A stretch of DNA of 64,000 nucleotides from Rhodococcus jostii RHA1 (GTDB lineage Bacteria; Actinomycetota; Actinomycetes; Mycobacteriales; Mycobacteriaceae): the NCBI RefSeq assembly GCF_000014565.1, contig NC_008269.1:124001-188000 (forward strand), read 5' to 3'. Below are positions 56,238 to 64,000 of this stretch, piece after piece (the first letter of the stretch is position 1; each line of letters starts with the position of its first letter). The notes under the pieces are model-generated. The model did no database searches, was not told where the DNA came from, and saw only the letters and a program-made list of their open reading frames with translations. The position numbers were made by a program, and so were the translations under genes.

Positions 56238-57878
56238 ATGTCGACTACGGCTTCTGCGCCCACGGAAACTTCGGCAACGGAATCGCTCGAACTGGATGCG
56301 CTGATCATCGGCGCGGGGGTTGCCGGTCTGTACCAGCTGCACCAGCTCCGCGAACAGGGTCTGCGAGTGCGGGCCTACGACACCGCCGGCGACGTCGGCG
56401 GCACGTGGTACTGGAACCGCTATCCCGGTGCGCGCTTCGATTCCGAGGCGTACATCTACCAGTACCTGTTCTCGGAAGAGCTGTACAAGAACTGGAGTTG
56501 GAGCCAGCGTTTCCCCGGCCAACCGGAGATCGAGCGCTGGATGCATTACGTCGCAGACACCCTCGACCTTCGCCGCGACATCCAACTGTCCACCATGATC
56601 ACCAGTGCGCACTACGACGAGCGGGCCGACAAGTGGATCGTGCGGACCGATCGCGGCGAGACGATCACCACCCGGTTCCTGGTCACCTGCAGCGGAATGC
56701 TCTCGGCTCCGATGTCGTACGTGTTCGAGGGCCAGGAAGAATTCAGCGGGCCGATCTTCCACACCTCCCGCTGGCCGAAAGAGGGCGCCGATCTCGACGG
56801 CAAACGTGTCGCCGTCATCGGCGTCGGTGCCACCGGCATCCAGGTGATCCAGACCGTGGCCGACAAGGTCGAACATCTGAAGGTCTTCATCCGCACACCT
56901 CAGTACGCCCTCCCGATGAAGAACCCCACCTTCGACGAGTCGGACGTGGCGGCGTACAAGAGCCGGTTCGCCGAGCTGAAAGAAACATTGCCGAATACGT
57001 TCAGCGGCTTCGAGTACGACTTCGAGCACGTGTGGGCGGATCTGACACCGGAGCAGCGCAACGATGTACTCGAGGAGATCTACGAGAACGGCTCGTTGAA
57101 GCTGTGGCTCGCCTCGTTCGGTGAGATGTTCTACGACGAGGAGATCAGCGAAGAGATCTCGGAGTTCGTTCGGCGCAAGATGCGCGCACGGCTCCAGGAT
57201 CCCCACCTGTGCGACCTGCTCATCCCCACCGACTACGGCTTCGGAACACATCGTGTGCCGTTGGAAACGAACTACCTCGAGACCTATCACCGCCCGAACG
57301 TCGAGGCCATCGGAGTCCGCGACAACCCGATCACCCGGATCGTGCCCCAGGGCTTGGTCCTGGCCGACGGAACGCTGCACGAGGTCGATGTCATCGTGAT
57401 GGCCACGGGCTTCGACGCCGGCACCGGATCTTTGACGCGGATCGACATCCGCGGGCGCGGCGGCCGGGCACTGAAGGACGACTGGAATCGCGACATCCGC
57501 ACGACCATGGGCTTGATGGTGCACGGCTACCCCAACATGCTCACGACCGGTGCCCCTCTGGCGCCTTCCGCGGCACTGTGCAATATGACCACCTGCCTGC
57601 AGCAACAGACCGAGTGGATCGCCGAATGCATCCGGTACATGCGGGCGCACGACCACACCGTCATCGAGCCGACGCGGGCCGGTGAAGACGAGTGGGTTGC
57701 CCATCACGACGAGACCGCGAATGCCACGCTGGTCTCGAAGACGGACTCTTGGTACAACGGCGCCAACGTCCCGGGCAAGCCTCGGCGAGTGTTGTCCTAC
57801 ATCGGCGGAGTCGGCACCTATCGGGAGAAGACCCTCGCCGCAGCGGCCGCCGGGTACAAGGGTTTTCAACTGAGCTGA
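56238..57878 (+). CDS. Baeyer-Villiger monooxygenase, second copy, 546 aa
   Basis: Class B flavoprotein monooxygenase. FAD motif GAGVAG (~residue 28), GGTWYWNRYPGARFDSEAYIYQ (~55-75), the fingerprint FSGPIFHTSRWP (FxGxxxHxxxW, ~172-183), NADPH motif GVGATGIQVIQ (~198) and the C-terminal WYNGANVPGK. It is a cyclohexanone/cyclopentadecanone-type enzyme with only moderate likeness to the BVMO at 10006-11652, so the two probably use different ketones. AGAAAGG precedes the ATG. It is followed 37 bases on by a MetX-like hydrolase that could cleave the ester product, then by an EthD protein. Confidence 0.92.
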   Translation: MSTTASAPTETSATESLELDALIIGAGVAGLYQLHQLREQGLRVRAYDTAGDVGGTWYWNRYPGARFDSEAYIYQYLFSEELYKNWSWSQRFPGQPEIERWMHYVADTLDLRRDIQLSTMITSAHYDERADKWIVRTDRGETITTRFLVTCSGMLSAPMSYVFEGQEEFSGPIFHTSRWPKEGADLDGKRVAVIGVGATGIQVIQTVADKVEHLKVFIRTPQYALPMKNPTFDESDVAAYKSRFAELKETLPNTFSGFEYDFEHVWADLTPEQRNDVLEEIYENGSLKLWLASFGEMFYDEEISEEISEFVRRKMRARLQDPHLCDLLIPTDYGFGTHRVPLETNYLETYHRPNVEAIGVRDNPITRIVPQGLVLADGTLHEVDVIVMATGFDAGTGSLTRIDIRGRGGRALKDDWNRDIRTTMGLMVHGYPNMLTTGAPLAPSAALCNMTTCLQQQTEWIAECIRYMRAHDHTVIEPTRAGEDEWVAHHDETANATLVSKTDSWYNGANVPGKPRRVLSYIGGVGTYREKTLAAAAAGYKGFQLS

Positions 57879-57915
57879 TCCGACATCCATTTCATCGGTC
57901 CAAAGGAGGACGACA

Positions 57916-58977
57916 ATGATCGAGAACCCGTACTACACAGACGAATTTCATGGCGATTACGAACTGATCGGCATCGGACAGCTCGACTTGGAGGAAGGCG
58001 GTTCCATCCCCGACTGCCAGCTGGCGGTGGCAACCTTCGGCGTATTGAACGAGGCCAAGGACAACGCGATCCTCATCCCGACGTGGTATTCGGGTACACA
58101 CCAGATCTGGCGGGATGTCTACATCGGCCCCGACCACGCGCTCAACCCGGAGAAATACTTCATCGTCTGCATCGACCAGATCGGCAGCGGGCTGTCGGTC
58201 TCCCCACATAATGCCGCCGGCGCCAACGCCGGTATTGCGATGTCGAAGTTCCCGCACGTCCGCATCGGCGACAACGTGGTCGCGCAGGAGCGACTGCTGC
58301 GTGAGCACTTCGGCATCGAACGCCTCGCCCTGGTGACCGGCGGGTCGATGGGCGCCCAGCAGACCTACGAGTGGGCGGTGCGCTTCCCCGACAAGGTGCT
58401 GCGCGCCGCGCCGATTGCGGGCACAGCACAGAACACGCCGGGCGACTTCCTCATCGCCGAGGCGATGCGCGAAGCGATCCAGTCGAGTCCGGGCTGGAAC
58501 GGCGGGGAATACACCTCCAACGAACAGGTCGTCGACGGGCTCATCCGGCAGGCCCACATCTGGGCCATCGTCGGATTCTCCACCGAGTTCTGGAAGCATG
58601 AGGGGTGGCGGGCGATGGAGTTCGACTCCAAGGAGGCGTTCCTGAGCGGATTCCTCGAGCCCTACTTCACTGCGATGGACCCCAACGCGCTCCTCACGCA
58701 GTCGTGGGCGTGGCAGCGCGGTGACGTCGCCCGCCATACCGGCGGTGACCTGGCGGCAGCACTCGGCCGCATCACCGCCAAGACCTTCGTCATGCCCATC
58801 GACGAGGATCAACTGTTCCCGGTCGGGGACTGTGTCCCGGAGCAGGAATTGATCAAGAACAGCGAACTGCGGGTCGTCGAGGACACCCTTGGTCACTTGG
58901 GTCTGTTCGGTGTTTCACCGACCTACATGCCCCAGATCGACCGGCACCTCGGGGACCTCCTCGACATCGAGGTCTGA
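57916..58977 (+). CDS. MetX-like alpha/beta hydrolase, probable esterase, 353 aa
   Basis: Alpha/beta fold of the homoserine O-acetyltransferase group. AGGAGGACGACA precedes the ATG. Nucleophile elbow VTGGSMGAQQTYEWAVRFPD (~residues 138-158); Asp in VMPIDEDQLFPVGD (~297); His in DTLGHLGLFG (~330). Context speaks against methionine synthesis: it sits 37 bases behind a BVMO and before an EthD gene. MetX homologues near BVMOs are plausible as esterases or acyltransferases acting on the ester formed. The lid region (EAMREAIQSSPGWNGGEYTS) retains the MetX-type layout. Acetyltransferase activity remains the alternative. Confidence 0.8.
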   Translation: MIENPYYTDEFHGDYELIGIGQLDLEEGGSIPDCQLAVATFGVLNEAKDNAILIPTWYSGTHQIWRDVYIGPDHALNPEKYFIVCIDQIGSGLSVSPHNAAGANAGIAMSKFPHVRIGDNVVAQERLLREHFGIERLALVTGGSMGAQQTYEWAVRFPDKVLRAAPIAGTAQNTPGDFLIAEAMREAIQSSPGWNGGEYTSNEQVVDGLIRQAHIWAIVGFSTEFWKHEGWRAMEFDSKEAFLSGFLEPYFTAMDPNALLTQSWAWQRGDVARHTGGDLAAALGRITAKTFVMPIDEDQLFPVGDCVPEQELIKNSELRVVEDTLGHLGLFGVSPTYMPQIDRHLGDLLDIEV

Positions 58978-59093
58978 AGCCGGGCCGGGCGCGGCGTCGA
59001 GCTTGATCGACACAGCCAGCTCATCCGCCGCGAACCACCCGGTCGCCCGAGTCCAATAATCCTGCTGTCTGACAACCCTTTCGGAGAAAATCG

Positions 59094-59405
59094 ATGCACC
59101 ATCTGATCGTCTGTTACGGCCACCCGGACGAACCCGCGTCCTTCGACCAGTACTACAGCACCACCCATCGCCCACTGGCCGACAAGATCCCCGGTGTTCG
59201 CACCTGGCACGCCGGCAAGGTCAGCGCCCTCGACCAGTCGCAGGCGCCCTACCACCTCGTTGCCGTCTTGAGCTTCGACTCCCGGCAGGCACTCGACGAC
59301 GGACTCGCCTCACCCGAAGGGCAGGCCGCCGCCGCCGACATCGGAAACTTCGCCACCGGCGGAGCCACCCTGTTCGTCACCGACGACTTCATCCCCTCCG
59401 CCTGA
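59094..59405 (+). CDS. EthD-family protein, 103 aa
   Basis: Small dimeric ferredoxin-like-fold protein of the EthD family (MHHLIVCYGHPDEPASFDQY, STTHRPLADKIPGVRTWHAG, then FDSRQALDDGLASPEGQAAA). Members accompany oxygenase systems, such as the ETBE P450 system, without a settled biochemical role. The YYxxTHxPLA segment is the conserved core. It ends just before a strong hairpin, so it closes the BVMO-hydrolase-EthD unit. A gap of 116 bases separates it from the hydrolase. Confidence 0.85.
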   Translation: MHHLIVCYGHPDEPASFDQYYSTTHRPLADKIPGVRTWHAGKVSALDQSQAPYHLVAVLSFDSRQALDDGLASPEGQAAAADIGNFATGGATLFVTDDFIPSA

Positions 59406-59419
59406 CCTGAGGCCGCGCA

Positions 59420-59454
59420 CATCCCGGACCGTGAACGCCCCGCGGTCCGGGATG
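59420..59454 (+). terminator. Strong hairpin after the EthD gene
   Basis: Perfect 12-bp stem CATCCCGGACCG (59420-59431) / CGGTCCGGGATG (59443-59454) with an 11-base loop, 15 bases after the EthD stop. There is no T-run, as is common in actinobacterial terminators. Confidence 0.75.
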
Positions 59455-59507
59455 CGCCGTTCGGTGGCTCCGCCAACCACCCGTCACACGCAATGTCCGC
59501 TCTCTGG

Positions 59508-60427
59508 CGGGTCATTTCCGAATACGGAGCGAAAGCCCTGTTCACCGCCCTACCGCGCTGCGCGCGGTCAGAAAGGTGGATCCCGAGGCGGCCGAGGTGG
59601 CGCACTACGATCTGTCGAAGTTTCGGTCATTGTTCCTGGCCGGTGAGCGGCTGGACCCGGAGACCTACCGGTGGGCGCAGGCCAAGTTGGGTGTACCGGT
59701 GGTCGACCACTGGTGGCAGACCGAGACCGGATGGCCGATCGCGGCGAGCCTGCGCGGGTTGGAACCGATGCCGATCAGGCCGGTTCGCCGTCGGTGCCGG
59801 TGCCCGGGTACGACGTGCGGATTCTGGACGAGGACGGCACCGAGATGGGGCCCGGTCAGGAAGGCGCGGTCTGCCTGAAGCTGCCGATGCCGCCGGGCAC
59901 CTTGCCCACCCTGTGGGGCACCGACGAACGGGTATGTCGCGTCCTACCTGACGCGGTTCCCTGGCTACTACCTCACCGGTGACGGCGGATACCTCGATGA
60001 TGACGGCTACCTGTTCGTGATGGGACGTACCGACGACGTGATCAACGTCGCCGGGCACCGGCTCTCCCCTGGGTTGATGGAGGCGGTGCTGGCGGCGCAC
60101 CCGGCGGTGGCCGAGTGCGCGGTGATCGGCGTGGCCGACCGGTTGAAGGGTCAACTGCCGCGCGGGTTCGTGGTGCTCAAAGATGGAATCGACATCGATC
60201 ACGACACGCTGCAGGGCGAGTTGATCGCCGCGACGCGTCGAGACATCGGCGCCGCGGCAGCCTTCCGGCAGGTGACCATCGTGGACCCACTGACGAAAAC
60301 GCGATCGGGCAAGATCCTCCGCAAGTCGATGCGGGCCATCGCCGACGGCCACGACGAGCCGGTCCCCTCCACCATCGAGGACCCTGCGGTGCTCGACGCG
60401 CTGAGACCGACGCTCCGCGGCGAATAG
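59508..60427 (+). pseudogene. Propionyl/acetyl-CoA synthetase fragment (PrpE-like)
   Basis: C-terminal ~300 residues of an AMP-forming short-chain acyl-CoA synthetase broken into several frames: EYGAKALFTA, then KFRSLFLAGERLDPETYRWA and VPVVDHWWQTETGWPIAASL, then SVPVPGYDVRILDEDGTEMG, then MGRTDDVINVAGHRLSPGLM and LTKTRSGKILRKSMRAIADG. It lacks the N-terminal half and at least two frames are shifted. The WWQTETG and lysine motifs identify the family. A shorter copy of its 3' end lies at 53250-53400 on the other strand. Confidence 0.85.
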
Positions 60428-60497
60428 CTCGGCGCTGCGAATCCGCAGTGCCGGCATCCGCCCGGACGGTCGGTCGCGGGTCGACGCAGGTTTCCGA

Positions 60498-60514
60498 TGT
60501 CCTATTCTGGGACA
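60498..60514 (+). promoter_or_regulatory. Candidate GAF-Fis site upstream of the second regulator
   Basis: TGTCCTATTCTGGGACA, arms TGTCC/GGACA with a 7-base spacer, the same spacing and 13 of 17 bases as the site before the second BVMO. It ends 63 bases before the regulator's ATG (60578), suggesting autoregulation. Confidence 0.65.
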
Positions 60515-60577
60515 CTCAGGGAAAGTGACCTGCGACACAGTAGTGGGGTGAGTCGGAGACACCAGGACGGAGATTTG

Positions 60578-62338
60578 ATGGACAGCGACCCTAGGCGGCG
60601 GCGAGTGACTACCGATCGTCGCCCCGCTTCATCCCTGTCCGCAACGGACGAGGTCTCCAGCTTCATCGCCCAGTCGTGGCAGCGATCTCGTCAGGCGGGC
60701 GTGGTGCCGGACGGTTCGAGCCCTCCTCGTCTCCAGTTCGTCGAAGACCTCGACCTGCGTCGCCGACTGGTGCAATGCGCCTCACCGATCCTCGATCGCC
60801 TGCACGACGACCTGTCCGGAATGTCACTCAGCGTCGCGCTGACCGACGAGCATGCCCAAGTCATGCTGCGGCGCGACAATGATCCTGTCCTTGCCGCCAA
60901 GCTCGACAGCGTCTATTTCGCGCCCGGGTTCAACTACTCCGAGGAACTCATCGGCACCAATGGCGTCGGCACCGCCCTCGAGACCGGCATGGCCGTCTAC
61001 GTCGACGGCCGCGAGCACTTTCACGAGGCAATCCACGATTTCACCTGCGCCGGCGCGCCCATTCACAATCCGATCCTCGGACGTGTCGAAGGATTGATCG
61101 ATATCAGCGGTCTCGCCCGAGAGGCGAACCCGCTGATGCGTCAACTCGCGCTCGGGGCTGCACGGGACGTCGAGTCGGCACTGCGTTCGACAGGATCGGC
61201 GAAACAACAGCTCGTGCTGGGAGAGTTCCTCGCAGCCTGTCGACGTCGACAGGTCGCGGTGTACTCACTGAGCTGCGGCGTCTTCATGTCGAACACCATC
61301 GGTTCTCGCCTGCTCGATCCGATCGACGAGGCGTTCCTCCGCGAGGAAGCACATTCGCTGCTCGGCCCCTCGCGGATCACCCAGCTCGCCCTTCACCTCC
61401 CCTCGGGCGGCACCATCACGGTCAAGCGCAACATCATCGAGGACGGTGCCGAGGTCGCGGGAGTGATCCTCGAAGTTGAACGGCCTCCGCACCCCAGGTC
61501 CTCGACCACGCACCACCGCAGCCTTCCTGCGCTGCCCGGATCGACCGGATCCTCACCGCAATGGACCCGGTGCAGCAGGGAGCTGATCTCCCTGGCATCC
61601 ACCGATGCCAACACGATCCTGCGGGGAGAAGGTGGAAGCGGCAGGCTCACCCTTGCGCGCGGGGCACATCTGTACAAGAACCCCCAAGCACCGATTGCCG
61701 TCGTGGACTGTAACCCCACGGAATCCGTCGAGGAACGCCTGAGAAACGCGCTGGATTCCGCCGCCACCACCGTCGTTCTCCGCGATATCGACCTGCTCGA
61801 CGCACGCCTGGACCAGGCCGTCTCCGATGTGGTGTCCACCGATCAGCGCAGCTATCCGGCACGGTGGATCGTTGCCACCTCTTCCACCGACGGAGATCGG
61901 CTCCTGCACTCCGCCCTTGCTCGCAACTTCACCACGACAATCGATGTCCCCGCGTTGCGACACCATCCCGGCGACGTACCGGCAATCATTCGAATGTGCT
62001 TGGGGCAGCTCGCACCTCACCGCGACGCCGACATCCCCGACGACGTGTTACGGGTGCTGAAGAAATACCACTGGCCGGGCAACATCACCGAACTCGTGGA
62101 CACGCTCAAGCACGCTCTGCGCGCCAAGCCGGCGGGGGTGATCACCGCAGTCGACCTGCCACCCGCACTCAGTTCGGCGCCTCGGCGAACGATGACGGCG
62201 ATGGAGAGCGCCGAACGCGATGCCATCGTGGTGGCGCTCCGCGAATGCGGCGGCAACCGCGTGGCAGCCGCGAAATCACTGGGGATCGCCCGGTCGTCGC
62301 TCTATCGAAAGATCGACACCTTCGGCATTCACCTGTGA
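60578..62338 (+). CDS. GAF-Fis (AcoR-like) transcriptional regulator, 586 aa
   Basis: Intact counterpart of the frameshifted regulator at 13098-14868. ATG 60578 has GGACGGAGA upstream and is preferred to the frame's start at 60497, which lies in the operator. The GAF sensor (~70-200) contains SEELIGTNGVGTALETGMAV and DFTCAGAPIHNPILGRVEGL. The AAA+ domain is degenerate: the Walker A position reads GEGGSGRLTLA with Arg in place of Lys, and no GAFTGA loop is present, so sigma-54-type ATPase action is unlikely. YHWPGNITELVDTL follows and the Fis helix-turn-helix (AIVVALRECGGNRVAAAKSL) ends the protein. It probably governs the upstream BVMO unit. Confidence 0.88.
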   Translation: MDSDPRRRRVTTDRRPASSLSATDEVSSFIAQSWQRSRQAGVVPDGSSPPRLQFVEDLDLRRRLVQCASPILDRLHDDLSGMSLSVALTDEHAQVMLRRDNDPVLAAKLDSVYFAPGFNYSEELIGTNGVGTALETGMAVYVDGREHFHEAIHDFTCAGAPIHNPILGRVEGLIDISGLAREANPLMRQLALGAARDVESALRSTGSAKQQLVLGEFLAACRRRQVAVYSLSCGVFMSNTIGSRLLDPIDEAFLREEAHSLLGPSRITQLALHLPSGGTITVKRNIIEDGAEVAGVILEVERPPHPRSSTTHHRSLPALPGSTGSSPQWTRCSRELISLASTDANTILRGEGGSGRLTLARGAHLYKNPQAPIAVVDCNPTESVEERLRNALDSAATTVVLRDIDLLDARLDQAVSDVVSTDQRSYPARWIVATSSTDGDRLLHSALARNFTTTIDVPALRHHPGDVPAIIRMCLGQLAPHRDADIPDDVLRVLKKYHWPGNITELVDTLKHALRAKPAGVITAVDLPPALSSAPRRTMTAMESAERDAIVVALRECGGNRVAAAKSLGIARSSLYRKIDTFGIHL

Positions 62339-62453
62339 CCTCCTCGGCGCAGGCTCATCGGTCCAGACATCCGATGTCTCGACGCCGGAAGTCGACGATC
62401 ACGACCGAGGGTGTCGTGAATCTTCATAAACCTGTCCCGCTGGTTCTAGTTTC

Positions 62454-62495
62454 GCCGCACCGCCGGGCAGAGAGGCCGCACCGCCGGGCAGAGAG
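62454..62495 (+). repeat. Tandem duplication of a 21-bp unit
   Basis: Two perfect head-to-tail copies (62454-62474 and 62475-62495) that begin GCCGCACCGCC and end GCAGAGAG, in the intergenic region after the GAF-Fis gene. Possibly replication slippage or a paired binding site. Confidence 0.6.
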
Positions 62496-62596
62496 TGTGA
62501 CAGCAGCGCTCAGCAGATCGCAGACCGCGACGGCAGGGCAGTACCGTGGATCACCTGATCCCGGGTGGGCAATGCGGCCCGCGGAATGGAGAAGAC

Positions 62597-62770
62597 GATG
62601 ACAGCACGAGACGACGAATACCGGCTCCTGAACTGGCGGACCACGAAGCCGCAGGCGAGAGGGTGCAGCGGTGGGAGCAGATGCTGTCCACGACCCACCT
62701 GCCGTGGTCGGTGACCGTTCCCGACGACACCTCGCGGCCGTTCGACGCCTACGTTCGGCGCTGCGCTGCC
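62597..62770 (+). pseudogene. AraC-type regulator, N-terminal fragment
   Basis: Plus-strand pieces in two frames: EYRLLNWRTTKPQA, then RVQRWEQMLSTTHLPWSVTV and SRPFDAYVRR. This resembles the AraC-binding-like N-terminal domain of rhodococcal AraC-family regulators. The DNA-binding domain is absent and the frame soon ends. It is a remnant next to the CD-NTase gene. Confidence 0.5.
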
Positions 62771-62924
62771 GATGCTTGTACCGAATCCCTATTGTGTAGT
62801 GCACGCTCATCGGCGTTGGTTGCAGAGTGACTGGCCAGACCAGAGTCCCGGACTTCACGGCAGGTGCAGGCTCGTCGGGAAACTGCTGCCGTAGACGAAT
62901 AGCTGTTGAGTGATGCTCAGCTGC

Positions 62925-64000
62925 CTACCGTGCGGTTTCGCCACCAAAGAACCTATGTGCCGGGACGGCGGTTGCCGTCGATGCTGTCGTGAGGAGCCCC
63001 CCGGTTGAGAAGTGGACGTTCCCGTTTTCCCGGGCGGTGTTGGTCCGTGCGCCGAGCGTTTTCAGGGCCTCTTCGACCGGGGCGTTGCCGAAAGCCTTCG
63101 CGATCCGCTGGTGGAGCGCGACGACTCTCTTGGTCTCCAGGAGGAATTCGTTGAGATCGCGCTCGACAGTCGCTCGCCAGTCTTCGAACTTCAGGCGTCG
63201 AGTCTCGTACTCGTTCCACTTGTCGGCGAAGTTTTCACCGTCACAGGCGGGGTTTTCCACCCAGTACCGCCCGCTGCGCTTTTCGATGTGCTCGGGCATT
63301 CGCTGTACTGCGCTCATGGTCGCGTCGACGAGGTCCGTTTCGCCCTCGTATCCCTTGCCGGCGAGGGTCGTGATGAGGCTGGACGGGGGGCGGTCGTCGA
63401 GGTCGTTGGCGAAGTAGATGTCTCTGTGTCGCTTGAGGATTTGTACGACGCGGTGGAGTGGGGTGCGTACGCGGTGATTGGGCACCGCGTCGACCGAGCC
63501 GTACGAACTGGCCAGTATGGCGCGTTCTTCCTCGAACTGCTTGGCGCACTGGGTGCGGAACCACTCGACGTAGGCCAGCGGGTTGGATTTCTGCCAGTTC
63601 CGTAGGTTGCGGTCCGTGAGCTCGATCGCGGTCGCCGATGGGGAATCGGCATCCGGAATGGCGGGAAGCACGTCCATGTGGAAGTTGTCGTAGTGCAGGC
63701 ACCAGGAGCGTCGGCCTTCGGAGACTTTGCCGGGGCTCTCGCACGCCTGACCGTCATGATCCTTGCGGTAGTCGTCAAGCAGTGCGCCTACCCTGTTTTT
63801 GAGTTCCTGCTGCGTGGTAGAGGTCTTTGCGACGTCGAGTTGGGACACGAGGTCCAGGTCGTACTCGTTTCGCTCTCCCACACACCCCAGGCAGCCTCCA
63901 GGATCGACCACAACCGGCGCAACGACCACCCCGATAGGGAAGACCGACCCGGCGGCACCCGTCCCGGTCGACAACCGCAGGGAGCTACCGCCCCGACCCC
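62925..64000 (-). CDS. CD-NTase (cGAS/DncV-like, SMODS) nucleotidyltransferase, 5' end outside the window
   Basis: The frame stays open to the window edge, so the first residues are missing. Visible core: a G-S motif (GAAGSVFPIGVVVAPVV), the first two catalytic aspartates in NEYDLDLVSQLD and the third in YDNFHMDVLPAIPD. These are followed by the SMODS-type ELTDRNLRNWQKSNPLAYVE WF, TPLHRVVQILKRHRDIYF and LITTLAGKGYEGETDL, and ENFADKWNEYETRRLKFEDW. Such enzymes make cyclic di- or trinucleotide signals that activate an effector in CBASS antiphage defence. No effector gene lies downstream, so it should be upstream, beyond base 64000. Nucleotide product and clade cannot be told from this part. Confidence 0.85.
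   Translation of the reverse strand, partial: GRGGSSLRLSTGTGAAGSVFPIGVVVAPVVVDPGGCLGCVGERNEYDLDLVSQLDVAKTSTTQQELKNRVGALLDDYRKDHDGQACESPGKVSEGRRSWCLHYDNFHMDVLPAIPDADSPSATAIELTDRNLRNWQKSNPLAYVEWFRTQCAKQFEEERAILASSYGSVDAVPNHRVRTPLHRVVQILKRHRDIYFANDLDDRPPSSLITTLAGKGYEGETDLVDATMSAVQRMPEHIEKRSGRYWVENPACDGENFADKWNEYETRRLKFEDWRATVERDLNEFLLETKRVVALHQRIAKAFGNAPVEEALKTLGARTNTARENGNVHFSTGGLLTTASTATAVPAHRFFGGETAR

Noticed and set aside
56208..57890. 560-codon minus-strand frame opposite the second BVMO
   Set aside because: Same reason: complementary to a gene with FAD, NADPH and fingerprint motifs.
57916..58977. True homoserine O-acetyltransferase (metX) of methionine synthesis
   Set aside because: The fold matches, but the gene is wedged between a BVMO and an EthD gene with no other methionine gene nearby; an esterase role is more likely.
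59420..59454. The 12-bp hairpin as an operator or attachment site
   Set aside because: Its position 15 bases after a stop codon and long perfect stem fit a terminator better.

Overview
The window is high-GC actinobacterial DNA. Gene content and style point to a nocardioform, most likely Rhodococcus: duplicated aromatic-acid catabolic operons, two Baeyer-Villiger monooxygenases, actinobacterial GAF-Fis regulators, IclR regulators, secreted nocardioform lipases, and tightly overlapping ATGA/GTGA gene joints. Many broken genes and three kinds of insertion-sequence remains (IS110, IS5, IS30) suggest an accessory replicon such as a large catabolic plasmid, or a plastic chromosomal island. No replication, ribosomal or tRNA gene was seen, so the replicon type is an inference.

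Layout. 0.9-4.7 kb: a small helix-turn-helix-like protein, a two-TM holin candidate, a three-domain endolysin and a DUF4185 protein, which look like a phage lysis cassette without the rest of the phage. 4.7-7.2 kb: two secreted lipases. 7.5-10 kb: small unknown genes, a frameshifted TetR regulator and decayed sequence. 10-19.6 kb: cyclic/branched ketone or lactone catabolism (BVMO, acyl-CoA dehydrogenase, frameshifted GAF-Fis regulator, acyl-CoA ligase; then on the other strand SMP-30 lactonase, nitronate-monooxygenase-like flavoprotein, enoyl-CoA hydratase). 20-23.7 kb: scar tissue with a truncated IS110 transposase joined to a headless MFS gene. 23.7-34.4 kb: an aldehyde dehydrogenase divergent from a CaiB/racemase - acyl-CoA dehydrogenase - CaiB transferase - Zn alcohol dehydrogenase - GH88-like - histidine kinase - response regulator operon, followed by an MHS-type transporter. 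34.6-35 kb: dnaK fragment.

35.1-52.4 kb is the clearest region. A phthalate 3,4-dioxygenase operon (alpha, beta, small unknown, dihydrodiol dehydrogenase, ferredoxin, ferredoxin reductase, class II aldolase-type decarboxylase) is divergent from an IclR regulator. It is followed by an amidase-type cysteine hydrolase and a complete ABC importer. Next to it is a terephthalate operon (IclR regulator, divergent dioxygenase alpha and beta, PdxA-type dihydrodiol dehydrogenase, reductase, AAHS transporter). Both pathways converge on protocatechuate, whose ring-cleavage genes are not in the window.

52.4-56.1 kb: IS110, AMP-ligase and pentapeptide-repeat remnants, an intact 1,002-bp IS5-type element with a TTA duplication, and a frameshifted IS30 element. 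56.2-62.3 kb: a second BVMO with a MetX-like alpha/beta hydrolase and an EthD protein, a propionyl-CoA-synthetase pseudogene, and a second GAF-Fis regulator. 62.9-64 kb: the 3' part of a CD-NTase (cGAS/DncV-like) gene, probably the edge of a CBASS antiphage locus running out of the window.

The regulatory DNA is unusually legible. A shared 20-bp inverted-repeat site lies 60-65 bp (edge to start codon) upstream of both transcription units of the two-component cluster. A 17-bp TGT...TGGGACA site recurs at both GAF-Fis/BVMO loci. Perfect palindromes mark the two IclR loci.
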